DNA of 64,000 bases from Cephalotus follicularis (GCA_001972305.1 BDDD01001638.1:1-64000); one strand, 5' to 3'; counted from the stretch's first letter, positions 10,900 through 22,329 are shown. Numbers and translations: made by a program. Notes: generated from the sequence alone by a model not told the origin.

Positions 10900-13280
10900 T
10901 ATTGGAGTAGGGGTGTCCCTACATGCCTCGAAGTGGCTGCACAAATATATATATATGTATGAGATACGCTCCTCATCTTAAGATATCTCTTTAACCCGCG
11001 AGGTGACTGCATGTGTGTATATTACACTCTCTATTTATACAATCTGAATTCCTTTTTGTGTTTTAATGTGCATATTTTGGTAGTTAATGGCAACCCGATA
11101 TATGTATATGCCAACCCATCTTAAATGGATCAGTTGATCACCATGTCAACTGACTACACATATAGTGCCTTGTCGTTCGAGGGGTTAGATCTCATGCCTG
11201 GGAGGTTATGAGAATGAGATTCTTACTCCCTTATGACAAAATGTTCTATGTCATAGGTTCACTTTCTTAGGACAATTGATGAAACACAAAGACTTGCCGT
11301 ATTATGCTTGCCCTATTGTGTGTGGGGGATGGATCATCTCATTACCATTTGGATTTATCCTAAAGCTGATGCAGGGTTCATGTTATAGAGCATGAGACTG
11401 AACAGACCCACCATAGGAAACCTATTTGGAAAGTCATACCTATGTCAATAGGATTCCTATAGACTCGGTAGTGTATAGTCTATGGTGACTAGCAGACCAT
11501 TCGTGGCCTGCGTTGCATCCTTAGACCTGAGTGGTTGGCATGCATTGTGTTGTAACTGCTTGGCTTTTATTTCTGCCTTCCCCATCACTAGCCACGTGCT
11601 TGCAAAAGGGTTATCTTTGGGCCTTGTGGTAGCTTCATTGAGATGTCTGGGCGAGTGCGCAATAAGGAATCGTCACACCCGTATGCAGGGTGATCAACTC
11701 TATAATATATGTGACCGTTACAGACTTAAAATCCTGGCTAGGTGTAGGCGGACTGGAATCGGGTTATTTCGGGGAGGTCCGCTGCTAGTCTCTGTGCGTT
11801 CATAGATTTATATTTATCACGACTTTACCTGTGGGTGACATTATTCCAAACCCTAGGTCACGGTCGGAGCTAAGAATGACGTAGGATACATGACACATAT
11901 GCCGATGACTGGATAAAGCACTGGTTAACCAGTTAAAAGATGATAGACGTGGTTTACACAGATTCGTGGGATGATTGGAAATCATACCGGGGTCATTCTA
12001 ATAGTTGGGGACTATTAGGATGGTCGTATGAAAACACCGGGATGTTCTAAGAAATTTATCATTGTACCGGATTCCAACTAGGCTTTCAGGTCTCACCTGA
12101 TTATTGGAGAAGTGATGCATGCCACACACATGTTAACTTGGTGGAAAATTTAGTTTTAACTAGTATATATTAATTTTACATTAGTGGTTTATTTTTATTT
12201 ACCACCGTATTTTCATATTAATATATTAAGAGAAGCCACAGTGGGAGTATGTTGATACATACGATGCGCGGGGCACATAATAATAAAGAGAGAAACATTA
12301 AAAACTTGGGGATATGTACTTTGACTAAGGTGTTTTATCTTTTTCCACACTTGCGGCGCATGGGCGCGCTACCAAGCGAGAAAAAGAGAGAGGCTGAGCT
12401 CGCTAGGCGAGCTTCCTGGCCGGTGATGACGACGTGAGTGGCACCGGTGGTGGGGGAAGAGAACCTGCATATCCACAATGTGTTCTCCTCTCTCTCCCTC
12501 TCTTTCTCCTCTATTTTCTCTCTTGGGGTGAACCTCTATTTGCTGCCTCCCACTATCGCGACTTCTCTTTCCGCCCCCGGTGGTCTCTGTAGTTGGAGCC
12601 AATCCTTGGCTCCACCTATCTTGATCCTAGATTACGCATTTTACGTTCATTTTTTTGTAGGATTTCCTTTTGTGAGTTGACTCTTCCGAGTAAACTCGTT
12701 ATGAACCTTGGCTTGGCGTTCTGGGCTGAGTCACATCGAGTCTTAGGAAATAGTGCGAAGATCGAGAGCTTGGTGACCTGGGGTGGCACGGCCGATCCAT
12801 GGCGAGTCTCACTGAGTCTGAACTCAGTGAGTCACCTACACTGCCAGCTGCTCCATGGTGTTCCGGGGCACTTCAAGCCGAGTCTCCACCAGCAATGGGT
12901 AGATCGGCAATTTTTGAGTCCGATGATATCCTGGTCAGACGTCAAGAGAGATGGCCGGAATCCGGTAGTGGCTCCGGTGACCGGCAGTTGCTGCTGCAAG
13001 CACATAGCAGCAAAGTGGTGGAGCTGCCAATGTTGGTATGGTTCCTAATCAATTGCATTTATTGTTACCGAATTTTATCCGGTTTGTGAAAGTGGATGTA
13101 TGCTTGACCTTATGTTTAGTTTGATTGAATATTAAACGGTGATCCTTGGCTTTTAGATTATGGTAGTAAGATGTAAGTGTGAACCTGGACTTGCAAGTCT
13201 TGGTGTTTTGAAAAATTAAAATTATACACACTTGCATCCTAGACCAAAAATCGACCGGGGACCCTCCCAGGTTTCCAACA
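10900..13280 (+). mobile_element. Long solo LTR of unknown lineage, TSD CTTTG
   Basis: Seen: it starts TATTGGAGTAGGGGTGTCCC at 10900 and ends GGTTTCCAACA at 13280. The ends are near-perfect inverted repeats (TRTTGGA / TCCAACA), and CTTTG flanks both sides (10895-10899 and 13281-13285). Outside the duplication the integrase coding sequence continues. The first 1.1 kb aligns with 3018-3946 in reverse. About 12250-13280 holds a CT-rich stretch (12480-12530) like an LTR leader. I considered that an inner GTGGGAG-TATGTTG at about 12241 marks a separate LTR start, but the outer ends and TSD are stronger. No coding domain seen. The TGTTG...CAACA ends fit copia-type LTRs, but the lineage is inferred only. 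Confidence 0.85.
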
Positions 13281-13285
13281 CTTTG

Positions 13286-13806
13286 TGCTTATCAGACAGC
13301 CTTCAAGACAAACCTTGGTCAATCTCATTACCGGCTTGTGTATTGTAAAGCTTGTCATCTTTTGGTGGAATTAGAACACAGGGCCTTTTGGGCCACTAAG
13401 CAATTTAATTTTTGATCTTTCCACTGCAGGTAGTCATCGTGCTCTCCAATTATCTGAGTTGGAAGAGATCCAAAATTATGCATATGCCAATGCTATGATA
13501 TCCAAAGAAACGACCAAGGCCTTTCATGATGCACGGATTTTACGAAAAACATTTGAAGTTGGTGATAAGGTTCTTTTGTACAATTCTCGGTTACACATGT
13601 TTCCTGGCAAACTGAGATCTCATTGGGATCGTCGTTATATTTTTAAAACTGTTTTCTCACATGGTGTGTTTGAGATTTGCAAGCTAGGTACTGAAGATTC
13701 TTTCAAGGTAAACGGGCAGCGGTTGAAAACGTTTCTCGAGTTTACATATGCACCAATGGAAGAGGCCATGGACCTTCATGACCCTCTTTATTTTGAGCCT
13801 CCATGA
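13286..13806 (+). pseudogene. Athila-like integrase C-terminal region
   Basis: Continuation of the integrase beyond the solo LTR. It includes FKTNLGQ-like and [14 protein letters not shown] stretches (13305-13405), then LQLSELEEIQNYAYANA, TTKAFHDARILRKTFEVGDK and VNGQRLKTFLEF. The last block is the GPF/Y-like module as it occurs in Athila-type integrases. Pol ends here without a chromodomain. The 13459-13806 stretch is one of the better-kept parts of the element. Confidence 0.87.
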
Positions 13807-15026
13807 CCATATTCGGTAAACCCTACCCCTATTGTTGATAAATTTATTGCATTGTTTCACATTTATTTCTGGATCATTCATTGTTATTTTTATAGTTGAC
13901 TTTTTAGTGCATTGAGGACAATGCAAGATTTAAGTATGGGGGGGAGGGGGGTGAGGGGGTTTAGTACCAAAGTTCATTTTAATTTTAAAAGTAGGAATAA
14001 GTGTTGATGTACTTAGAAATAATAGATAACCCCCAAGGAGAAATAATAAAAATTTTGTTTTCAAGGAAAAGAAAAGGAATACATCTCAATGTAGGAGTTG
14101 TAACTAAAAAACTGAATAAAGAGACCGATCTTTTGTGTCTTCAAAGTTTCATAGATCTTAGTAAGGAGGAGGATAAAGAATTGATGTTCCTGCATATATA
14201 AAAAAAGAGTTAAAACAGAAAACAGAAGAAAATATATCCATTTTACCTCTTTGAATAGAATCTTGGTTTGTAGCCTATTTGATTTGAGTAAGTAAGCCTT
14301 GGGGGTGTTCTACACTTAGTTCCTTAAAGCGAAGTGGCTTGAGAGTAACTGGTGCAAAACTCCCTACATGGGTCTTATAGAAAACTTAAGAGACTAAGAC
14401 ATTGCACGAATTTAAGTTAGTAAAATTTTCATTGATCTCATGTGCAAATTATTTAAAATCAAACACTACTTATCAATTTTGGTGTCTAATGTATGCTCCA
14501 TCCATGTCATTCAAACCAATAGTAGTGGAGGAATGAGTTCAATGATATATAATAAAAAAGGAAAAGAAGAAAAAAAAGTATGTGAGTGCTAAATTTTTTG
14601 TCTTACTCCAAAGTAGGATTTCATGTTACTGAGAATGCATATCTTGATTGGTAAATAGTGTGGAATAACAGAAAAATTCAGTAAAGGATCCTTAATTGAG
14701 ATGTGTTGTGATTCCAGAACTTGGAGCAAGATAATAAAGGTGCCTATGAATTTTTAAGTGGAGATACATTTAACCTGCTAGCAAAGTTATAATGAACTAA
14801 ATTTTGTGTGTTTCTTCGCTGAAAACACTCACAGACACAACTCGTCCACTAGGGACACCTAGGGGTTTAAAGGCTTGTTGCATATGCTAAATGTAATCGT
14901 GATTCCTACGACAGTGAGTTATGATTTTTGTTTTTGTTTTCTATTTTTGTTTTTGCTTTTGTTTTCCTGTTTTAGCATTCCGTTTCATTTACTTGAGGAC
15001 AAGCAACGTTTAGGTATGGGGGTATT
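13807..15026 (+). other. Athila-like 3' non-coding region with two G-rich tracts
   Basis: 1.2 kb between pol and the 3' LTR. It holds a purine/G-rich tract at 13937-13961 after GAGGACAATGCAAG, a motif usual near the Athila polypurine tract, and a second GAGGACAAGCAACG followed by TATGGGGG at 14994-15022, directly before the LTR. The second is the likely plus-strand primer site. The middle is A-rich with only short chance reading frames. No envelope-like coding sequence is recognisable. Confidence 0.6.
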
Positions 15027-16046
15027 TGTTTAGCATAAAAATATGTTATTTTTAATGATTCATTTATTATGTTTTTATGCTTGGAATAGACTACTTTGGG
15101 TTGTTTTGATTGATTTTCAGGTTAAATGAGCCAAATTCTGCATATCTGGATTATTCGCGTCAACACTAATCTTTTTGGCGTCAACGTGCTGCAAGTTGAA
15201 CTTATTGGTGTCAACGCCATTGTCAAGTCGTGAACACAAAAAGTTGTGCAATTTAGATAGAAGGTATAATCGTTAACGCTTTGCAAAGAAAGTGTGAACA
15301 CCTCCTGCCTTCACATTAAAAGCGTTGACGGATTCCTTAAAAGCGTCAACGCTAATAAGGAAAGCGCTGACGGTCCATTAAAAGCGTTGACACTTTAACC
15401 AGACTACCTTCGCTTCCCTGCTTAGTGATATTCAATTCTTTGCTCTGCTCAAATGCCGCAGTATCCAAGTCTGCCATGCATTAAATTCAATGTTCTAATC
15501 AATACGATATCCCATGCTTGATTCCAACTAGCATCTCTAGTCTGCGCCTCAACTATGCTCTGCTCTATTAAGTTTGTATTTCATGTCTTCTCTGCAAGTC
15601 TACCTTCAAAGCATATCATGGTTTGACAAACATCTAAGTCTGGTCTGAGTAATACCCAAGTCTGCTTTGTTAGTCTGATATCTTCTAGTCGACTAGTCTG
15701 CAAGATGGTGCTCTGCATTAATGAAGATGGTATGTATCCCTCATACAAGCTTTGCCATAGCATCATAAAGTGGTGCTCGACAAAGTCTGATTTCACATAC
15801 AAAGCATCAACGTCTTGCTTAATACCGTCAACGCATAACACTCAAGTCTGCTCAATAACGCAAAATTCAAGTAGACACGTAGCGCACCAACGTCTTTACA
15901 TTATTAAAGCGTCAACACCCAGCATCAACACATTGACGCCTACGACGTATCAGGCAGCGAAAATGGAAAGTTTTAGAGTTTTAACAGATTGTAATATTTC
16001 ATTAGGTTAAATTTTATTTCCTTTTCTTTTTATGTGTACTTGTAAG
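15027..16046 (+). mobile_element. 3' LTR of Athila-like element #1, partial
   Basis: It starts TGTTTAGCATAAAAATATG at 15027, right after a G-rich tract, and aligns with 52101-53120, the 5' LTR of element F. The homology stops after TTGTAAG at 16046, so only about the first half of a roughly 1.95-kb LTR remains. It carries two clusters of GCGTTGACGC/GCGTCAACGC sites, at 15160-15390 (with 19-22 bp spacing) and 15800-15950. These are the CpG-decayed form of the GTCGAC motif. Confidence 0.82.
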
Positions 16047-17468
16047 TATTGTGCTTTGATGTATTGTTTGAAGTTTGGATGGTTTTGAGTGTAATTGGAT
16101 TGCACTTGAAGTAATTGTCTTGCATTTGTGAGATTACTCGACGCAAAACTGCATAGTGCATATTTTTTGTGTTCAGGTGATGTAACGCTCCGGTTTTTGC
16201 TGTCCTGATTGAAGGAGCACTGGGTGCTACTTTGAACTTGTAGAGGACTACATTACGAGTATTTCCCAAAAGGGGGAATGTAATTCGGAATTCGTTTGAC
16301 TAGTTTCGTGGACTTGTGAGAATGGTTTGTGCATAACTTGGATTGTGCAAAAATTTTCTATACTTTTATGTGTAGGGTAGTGTCTAGTTGTTCTAGGCCA
16401 TGGCAGCTTTTCTGCAACCACCGTCTAGCTCCAGGACACTCATACATGTAGTCTTGGTAAATGTACATGATTTCTAGTCAACTAACAATTGTTGAAGAAT
16501 GTCTGAATGCATAGGACGCATGATTTGGACTTGAAGTTAAAGTTTGCGTAGTGTAGATTTTTCCTCTTTGAAGCCTGCATAGTGCAGTTTAAGGACACCA
16601 TAATTCTGCATAGTGAAAAATATTGGTATGCCAAAAGTCCTATCAAAAGGGAAACGTAGTTTGTTAACATGGTGTCACACAGTTGTTGTGTATCCGTTGA
16701 TAGTTTTGATCAATACGTTGACGGTCACACAAAGCGTTGACTGTTCTGGCTGAATTATCGATGCTTAATTGGTTCAGGCACTGACGGTTGATTAAAGCCT
16801 TGATAGTTGTACTAAGCGCTGGCGGTTCTTGTAAAACTACAATCGCTTAGAGGGTTAGGGTTGGGTCCTAGCTGCTTTGGATCAAAGCGTCGACAATGGC
16901 ATTGACGCTTTGTGTGTAACCGGCGACGCTTACATCAAATTGTCGCCGCTTTGATAGAGAACAACATTGATTCTAAAAGTTTTGAACTTTTGGGTCAAGG
17001 CACTTTGGGGGTTTATGATCATTGCTTGATTTAGTGGGAGTTAAGCCATTAAACATCCTCTTGAATTAAGTTTTGGAATTAGTCATCGTGAAAGGCACTT
17101 GGTGTATTTAATTAAAGTTCAGATTGGATATATACTTTAATTTTTTTATGCATGACGAGTGGCTTATGGACTAGACCTAGTTTTGATTTTCTTTGTGGAT
17201 GATTATGTCTTTTATTAATTAATGGTTTTAATGGTCTGTAATAAGGTGCTTGCATGCACCGTTTGTTCTCTCTTCTATATCCCCTTTAGAATAGGATCTC
17301 TTCTCATATTTAATTTGTATTCCCTTCTTTAACTATTTGTATGTAATTCATTTGGAATTTAATTGCATTTGTAAAGAAGACTTTTGAAGGAACCATGGAG
17401 AAGAAAGCAAGAGAAGTACAAGACCATTGAAGGACATGTATGCATGGTGCATAATGTAATAGTTAGGT
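16047..17468 (+). other. Unassigned LTR-like debris
   Basis: No coding domain. A possible LTR start, TGTAACGCTCCGG, is at 16181, but I find no matching 3' end. The motif TGCATAGTGCA recurs four times (about 16150-16615). A GTCGAC-type cluster lies at 16700-16960. From 17090 to 17460 the sequence is AT-rich with nothing I recognise. Confidence 0.35.
16700..16960. repeat. GTCGAC-like cluster, GCGTCGACGC/GCGTTGAC type
   Basis: About nine sites such as AAAGCGTTGACTG, AAAGCGTCGACAATGG and CCGGCGACGCTT. They include mixed GTTGAC, GTCGAC and GGCGAC cores, as in the other LTR families of the window. Confidence 0.65.
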
Positions 17469-17641
17469 TGTAAACCCCGAGTCTTGTAGAAACTTTTGTA
17501 CTATGTGATGACGTGCGATCTTGTATGATGGCATGACCTGTGTATGATGATATCATATTTCACTTTCTATGGCTATTTTTGGATAGTGTGGGTTCAATAG
17601 AACCAAAAGGGTAGTTTTGAGATTTTCACCCAAAAGAAGAC

Positions 17642-17651
17642 TATATATATA
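17642..17651 (+). promoter_or_regulatory. TATA box of element D 5' LTR
   Basis: TATATATATA about 175 bp inside the LTR, followed by AGACAGTTCAGCTTCTC and a CT-rich leader. It is conserved in the 3' LTR (57584-57593). Typical layout of an LTR core promoter; function inferred. Confidence 0.6.
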
Positions 17652-18486
17652 GACAGTTCAGCTTCTCATTCAGGCTTTCATCTTCTCACCTCCCATTCAC
17701 TCTCATTCTCTCGCTTCCTATTCAAGAGAGACAGTGAGAGAGGGAGTTAGAGAGATAGAACTCGAATTGGAGCAAGAAAGGAGTCGTTGGACTCGTGGCA
17801 GAGCATAGAACCTGAATGAGGGCTCAGATCTAGGATTCAATTGCAAGTTTTTCCAGATCTGCAAACCCATCCGTTATCGAGACAGGCTCCACATATTATT
17901 GCCTTGAATGAATTGTTTTGTTATGAACGGCTGGATCAGGACTAGATGAATGGGTTAGGGTGATTGACTTGATGAATAATGGATAAAAATAGAAATATGT
18001 GAGAGAATGGAGATTTTGAGGTTAGACACAATTTCTTCTCTCCGCCGAATAGGGACCCACGGATTGGGGTCTAAGGTCTAAAGGTGTTTTCGACTGATAA
18101 TCAACCATTGGAACTTATGGCTTCCTCTGGATCGGACTTTAAATTGTTTATGATTGAAACTGCAAATTATTATCAGTCGTTTTCAATGTTCTGCAAATGC
18201 CACAATGTTGGTGCTTTGCTTAATAGATAACAGTCGATGCCTAGAGCAGTTGTCGACTACAGACCTCAGAGGTAGAAGTCAGACCAGGAGCACAAAAGGT
18301 AAGGCAAATGTAGGCGCTCCGTGCCCTATTCTCTACAAGACACCATGTTTTCAACCCCCCAACTCTTCCTACACGTAATTGAGTTACATGGCAAGCCTCC
18401 TTAAGGCCTTGTGGCCCAGGGAAACCTCTTTTAAACAAAAAATGATTTGCAGATCGATCTATAAGTTATTGAGTGGATCATAATGG

Positions 18487-18730
18487 CTAAGTGATTAAAT
18501 GGATTTCAATCGGGCTAGCACCTTTGTGGGGCTAGTAATTGAATTGTTATTGGCTACAATCTTCGTGGGACTAGTAATCGGATCGTATTGGCTAGAACAT
18601 TTGCGGGTCTAGTAATCGAATTGTTATGGGCTAGAACCTTCGTGGGACTAGTAATCAGATTGAATTGGCTAGAACATTCGTGGGACTAGTAATTGAATTT
18701 TTATCGGCTAGAACCTTCGAGGACTAGTGA
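18487..18730 (+). repeat. 38-41 bp tandem repeat, about six copies
   Basis: Unit GGCTAGAACCTTCGTGGGAC plus TAGTAATCGGATTGTATT, moderately diverged. The same block is at 58455-58680 in the 3' LTR of D. Confidence 0.85.
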
Positions 18731-18744
18731 TCGTATCATTAAAG

Positions 18745-19378
18745 ACCTCGGTACTTGAAGGTAGACCTTCGTGCTGGAAGGCAAGACCTCAGTACTGGAA
18801 GGCGGACCTCAGTGCTCGAAGACAAGACGTCGACACTTGAAGGCAAGCTCTCAGTACTTGAAGGCAAACCTCAATGCTCGAAGCAAAACCCCGATACTTG
18901 AAGGCAGACCTCGATACTTGAAGGCAAGACCTCAGTACTTGAAGGCGGACTTCAGTGCTAGAAGGCAAGACCTCGGTACTTGAAGGCAAACCTCAATGCT
19001 CAAAGGTAGGACCTCGGTACTTGAAGCCAGACCTCGGTACTTGAAGTCAAGACCTCAGTACTAGAAGGCAGACCTCACTGCTCAAAGGCAGGACCTCGGT
19101 ACTTGAAGGCATACCTCAGTACTTCAAGGCAAGACCTTAGTACTTGAGAACAGACCTCAGTGCTAGAAGGCAAGACCTCAGTACTTGAAGGCAAGAACTC
19201 AGTCCTTGAAGGCAGACCTTAGTGCTCGAAGGCAGGACCTCAGTACTTGAAGGCATACCTCAGTACTTGAAGGCAAACCTCAGTGCTCGAAGGGAGAACC
19301 TCGATACTTGAATGCAGACTTCGGTACTTGAAGGCAAGACCTCAGTACTTGAAGGTAGACCTCAGTGCTTGAAGCAAG
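18745..19378 (+). repeat. 21-bp tandem array in D 5' LTR, first part
   Basis: About thirty units of consensus GACCTCGGTACTTGAAGGCA with a period of 20-21 bp and variants at CGGTACTTG / CAGTGCTCG. It continues at 51430-51730 on the other side of element A. A shorter version is at 58690-58937. Both strands show short open frames only because 21 is a multiple of three. Confidence 0.93.
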
Positions 19379-20481
19379 TGTAACAGCCATGATTTCCATT
19401 TAATGTACTATTGTAATTCTTATTGTAATTTCATCATAAATTAATGAGAGTGATGGATTTTCCAATTGATAATGTTTCCCAATTGAGTAAAGAATGTTAG
19501 AGGTCTTAAATGGAATTTAAAACACTGGAAATTGGCTAAAGCGTCGATGCCTAAGAAGTAAGAGTCGACGCCCAAAGAATGTGCGCTTAAATGTAAGTGT
19601 TCAAAGCGTTGACGCCAGAGATAAGCGTCGACACCAATTCATGCACTGAGTTAAGCGTTGACGCCCACAAAATAACCGACGATGCTTAGTGTTGAATCCC
19701 AGACACGTTTAAACACTAACAGAAACATGTGCAAGGGGGAAGGTAAAGGCCAATTTTTAGGAGCCTTAACATCCCAGTTGAGACGTGTTGTGCATGCACC
19801 ACGATTCCCTGACTGAAATGGATGAGAGAATAGGTCAGGTGTGTGCATGCAACATCAGCTGAAGGAAGAGAGGGACACCTGGTACGCCATGCAACCATGT
19901 GGGGTGAAAAAGGAGCCTGGTCATGCATGTGAGTTGGGGAGAATCCATAAAACTCTCCTCTCTTAAGCTCATCAACGGGAGAGAAAGAAGTGAAAGAAAA
20001 ACTCAAAAGAAACAGAGAGGATTGAGAGGAAAAACAGTGAGAAAGCCAGAGGGAAAAGAAGAGATATAGAGAGAGGTTAAACCTCCATTCAGATTCATGC
20101 AGCGGATTGTCAGCATTGGGCTTTGGAGAGCGACTTGGAGTCTTAAATTGTTTTTTTCTTTGGAGAAATGTTAAGTTAGAAATTGTGTAATGGATTATGT
20201 TTTTGGATAATTGTTGAGTATGTACTACTGTAATATTGTATCGAATGTTATTGTCCACGCTCCGTTGAAGGGAAATTAACAATGGTTTGTAATTGTTGTT
20301 GTTAAACAAATTGTAACATGTAGTATGTGATGCATGTTACGTTTTAATTCAGCTTATTTATGAATGCTTCCGCAATGATTTTATATGACTAGGAAAGTTT
20401 TAATTTTCCCATAATTTATGTAAGCTGAATATGGTGTTGATTGCCATGGCCTAAGTGTTGTTATAGAAACGGGGTGTGACA
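19379..20481 (+). mobile_element. Element A 5' LTR
   Basis: Starts TGTAACAGCCATGATTTCC and ends AACGGGGTGTGACA. It has a GCGTCGACGC-type cluster at 19540-19690 and a CATAAAACTCTCC candidate TATA/initiator at about 19946, followed by a purine-rich leader. It is the shorter of A's two LTR copies and lacks the inner palindrome cluster present in the 3' copy. A long reading frame on its minus strand (19716-20309) is chance. Confidence 0.9.
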
Positions 20482-20485
20482 ATAG

Positions 20486-20593
20486 TGGTGTCAGAGCCTA
20501 TATTTAATTATAGGCTATCTTTGGGATACTATCCTTGGCAATCAAATGATTTGATACCGCAACAGTGGTATCAGAGCATATTCCTTATATGCT
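20486..20593 (+). promoter_or_regulatory. Two primer-binding-site motifs, each with an overlapping stem-loop
   Basis: TGGTGTCAGAGCC (20486-20498) and TGGTATCAGAGC (20566-20577) both match the usual plant initiator-Met tRNA primer site. Each ends inside the 5' arm of a hairpin: AGCCTATA/TATAGGCT (20495-20502, 20509-20516) and AGCATAT/ATATGCT (20575-20581, 20587-20593). Element D has the same arrangement at 55668-55691. Confidence 0.75.
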
Positions 20594-20672
20594 TAGCATG
20601 AACAAGTTCCTTTGCAATTAATGAATTGTTTCCTAAAGATGATTACTGACATCTTTCCTTATAGGAAACAAA

Positions 20673-21860
20673 AATGGATTGAAGAAGGAGAAGCGGAAGG
20701 GCTAGAGATGCTGAGGCAAATATACCTCCACGAGCGAATGAAGGGAGAGATTCGTTGGATCGCATTGCTGATTACTTTCAGCAGTAGTTGGCTACTAATT
20801 CGGCTCTTGTAGAGGAGATGCGGTGATACTATGCTCAAGCTCCGCCTAGACACATGGCTCCTGATCATTGTCCACGTGAGGATTGGAATTCGTTTGGAAG
20901 AAATCTGGAGAGATTCATGAGGTAGAATCCTCCTAGTTTGAAGGGAGAGCTTGATGCGTCTGTTGCGGAAAGATGGTTACAAGATCTTGAGAAAATCTTT
21001 GAAGTGATGGACTGCACTTATGAGCAAAATTTGAAGTTTTCCATGTACCGTTTATGGGGAGAGGCCACTCACTGGTGGGAGATCGTCAAGGCAAAGTGGG
21101 AGTCGGTTGGACTCTACATACATGGGAGAGGTTCCAAAGGGAGTATCTTGATACTTATGTACCCCGGATTGAGCAAGAATAGAGATAGACGGAGTTCTTG
21201 GAGTTACGTCAAGGGGAGATGACTGCGGCCGAGTATTAGGCAAGATTTATGGAGCTAGCTAGGCACTCAGCATATCTGGTGGTAAATGAAGAGAAGAAAA
21301 TACAGAGGTTCTTAAAGGGTTTACGACAGGATCTTTGGTCCAGGATTAGGGCCATGGAGTGGGGAACTTTTGTGTAGGTTGCTCAGAAAGCGAGACTGTT
21401 GGATAGCATTTTGAACGAAGACCGTGTAGAGAGGGCTCGTATACGGAAGAGCAATCAAAGTCGTACACAGTCTAGGCCAGCTTCGTCGAAGTGGCAAGGA
21501 AGTGGTTCCCCAACGATATCATCAGAGAATAGATCTCAACAGGCAGCTACCCAGAGTAATCCTCGTCAGGGGAGCGATGAAAGATTTGGAGTCTGTTTCC
21601 ATTATGGTCCTGCGGGCCATCAGCAGAAGGATTGTTGGAAGATGAACGGATTGTGTTTGAGGTGTGGGGAATCTGGTCATTCCATGAAAGATTTCCCAAA
21701 GAGTAAGACGACAGTACTTACGGGGTCGGCGAATAGTAGTGGTGCTGCAACGGGACCTTCACAGAGATGGGATACCAGCAAAGGCATCATGAAAGGTAGA
21801 GTTTTCACCCTCACACAGACAGAAGTTTCGGGGTCTACTTTTGTTGTTTGAGGTACACTG
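20673..21860 (+). pseudogene. Element A gag region
   Basis: Structural protein of the particle. Recognisable: the start MDXRRXR-like context after the leader at 20673, ASVAERWLQDLEKIFEVM (about 20953-21010), YRLWGEATHWWEIVKAKW (about 21046-21100), which is the Ty3 Gag-type domain, then a basic/Ser/Gln-rich stretch and two CCHC-like zinc knuckles (about 21590-21700, including LCLRCGESGHSMKD). The order agrees with elements B, C and D. Broken at several places. Confidence 0.85.
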
Positions 21861-22300
21861 TATGTTTATGGTTTTTCCGAGTGTTGATGGATCCTGGAGC
21901 ATCTCATTCATTTATTTCCTCACGATTTGCATCATGCTTAGATGTAACACCTGACTGTATGCCATATATTTTGGATGTGAGCACACCTGCTAGAGATTCC
22001 ATGTGTACAGATTCGGTGTATAGGAGTTGCAAGATATCCATGGTGGGTATTTCATTATATGCAGACTTGATTGTATTAACCATTCGTGACTTTGATGTCA
22101 TTCTGGGAATCGATTGGCTGTTAGCCCATCATGCTCACATGGACTGCTACAACAAGACAGTGGATTTCAATATGCCCGATGGTACTACCTTCCAGTTTAC
22201 GGGAGACAAGGGATTTTTGATACCGATTATATCATTTATTCGTGTATCAAAGTATCTTGAGAATGAGTGCGAAGGGTATCTAGCTTACGTGATTGATAGC
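21861..22300 (+). pseudogene. Element A aspartic protease region
   Basis: Contains VLMDPGASHSFISSRFAS (about 21882-21935, with the catalytic DPGA/DSG-type motif) and FDVILGIDWLLAHHA (about 22092-22135), the standard C-terminal block of chromovirus retropepsin. It leads directly into RT. Confidence 0.88.
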
Positions 22301-22329
22301 AGGAAGGAGAAAGCTATGAACCTTGAGGA

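Larger units (their letters stand above)
3947..16046 (+). mobile_element. Athila-like Ty3/gypsy element #1 (internal region and 3' LTR), broken
   Basis: Order seen: gag-like (about 3952-5450), protease (5800-6300), RT and RNase H (8533-10030), integrase (10140-10894 and 13286-13806), 3' non-coding region, 3' LTR from 15027. The integrase C-terminal block with VGDKVLLYNSRLHMFPGK and FKVNGQRLK is diagnostic of the Athila/Tat side of plant Ty3/gypsy, and no chromodomain follows it. Two solo LTRs interrupt it (6312-8458 and 10900-13280). The 5' LTR is not in the window. A second, truncated member of the same family is at 52101-55314. The reading frames carry many breaks, so it is a fossil. The 3' LTR is cut at about 16046. 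Confidence 0.88.
17469..19378 (+). mobile_element. Element D 5' LTR, first segment
   Basis: Aligns with 57412-58937 throughout. In order it contains a TATA box (17642), a CT-rich leader, a GTCGAC pair near 18233-18265, a six-copy 38-41 bp repeat (18487-18730) and the first part of a 21-bp array (18745-19378). Element A starts at 19379 within the array. Confidence 0.82.

Noticed and set aside
12241-12260. Separate copia LTR start at GTGGGAG-TATGTTG inside 10900-13280
   Set aside because: The perfect CTTTG duplication and matching inverted ends lie at 10900 and 13280, so the whole block is best read as one unit.
14001-14201. Envelope-like gene in the Athila-like 3' region
   Set aside because: Only a 66-residue A-rich frame without signal peptide or membrane segment. 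The region is too short for a typical Athila env-like frame.
18745-19378. CRISPR-like array of short repeats
   Set aside because: Units are contiguous with no unique spacers, lie in a plant LTR, and there are no cas genes. It is a minisatellite.
19716-20309. 197-residue minus-strand reading frame as a host protein gene
   Set aside because: It lies entirely within element A's 5' LTR, has no domain, low-complexity S/F-rich composition from the purine-rich leader, and is not kept in the 3' LTR.
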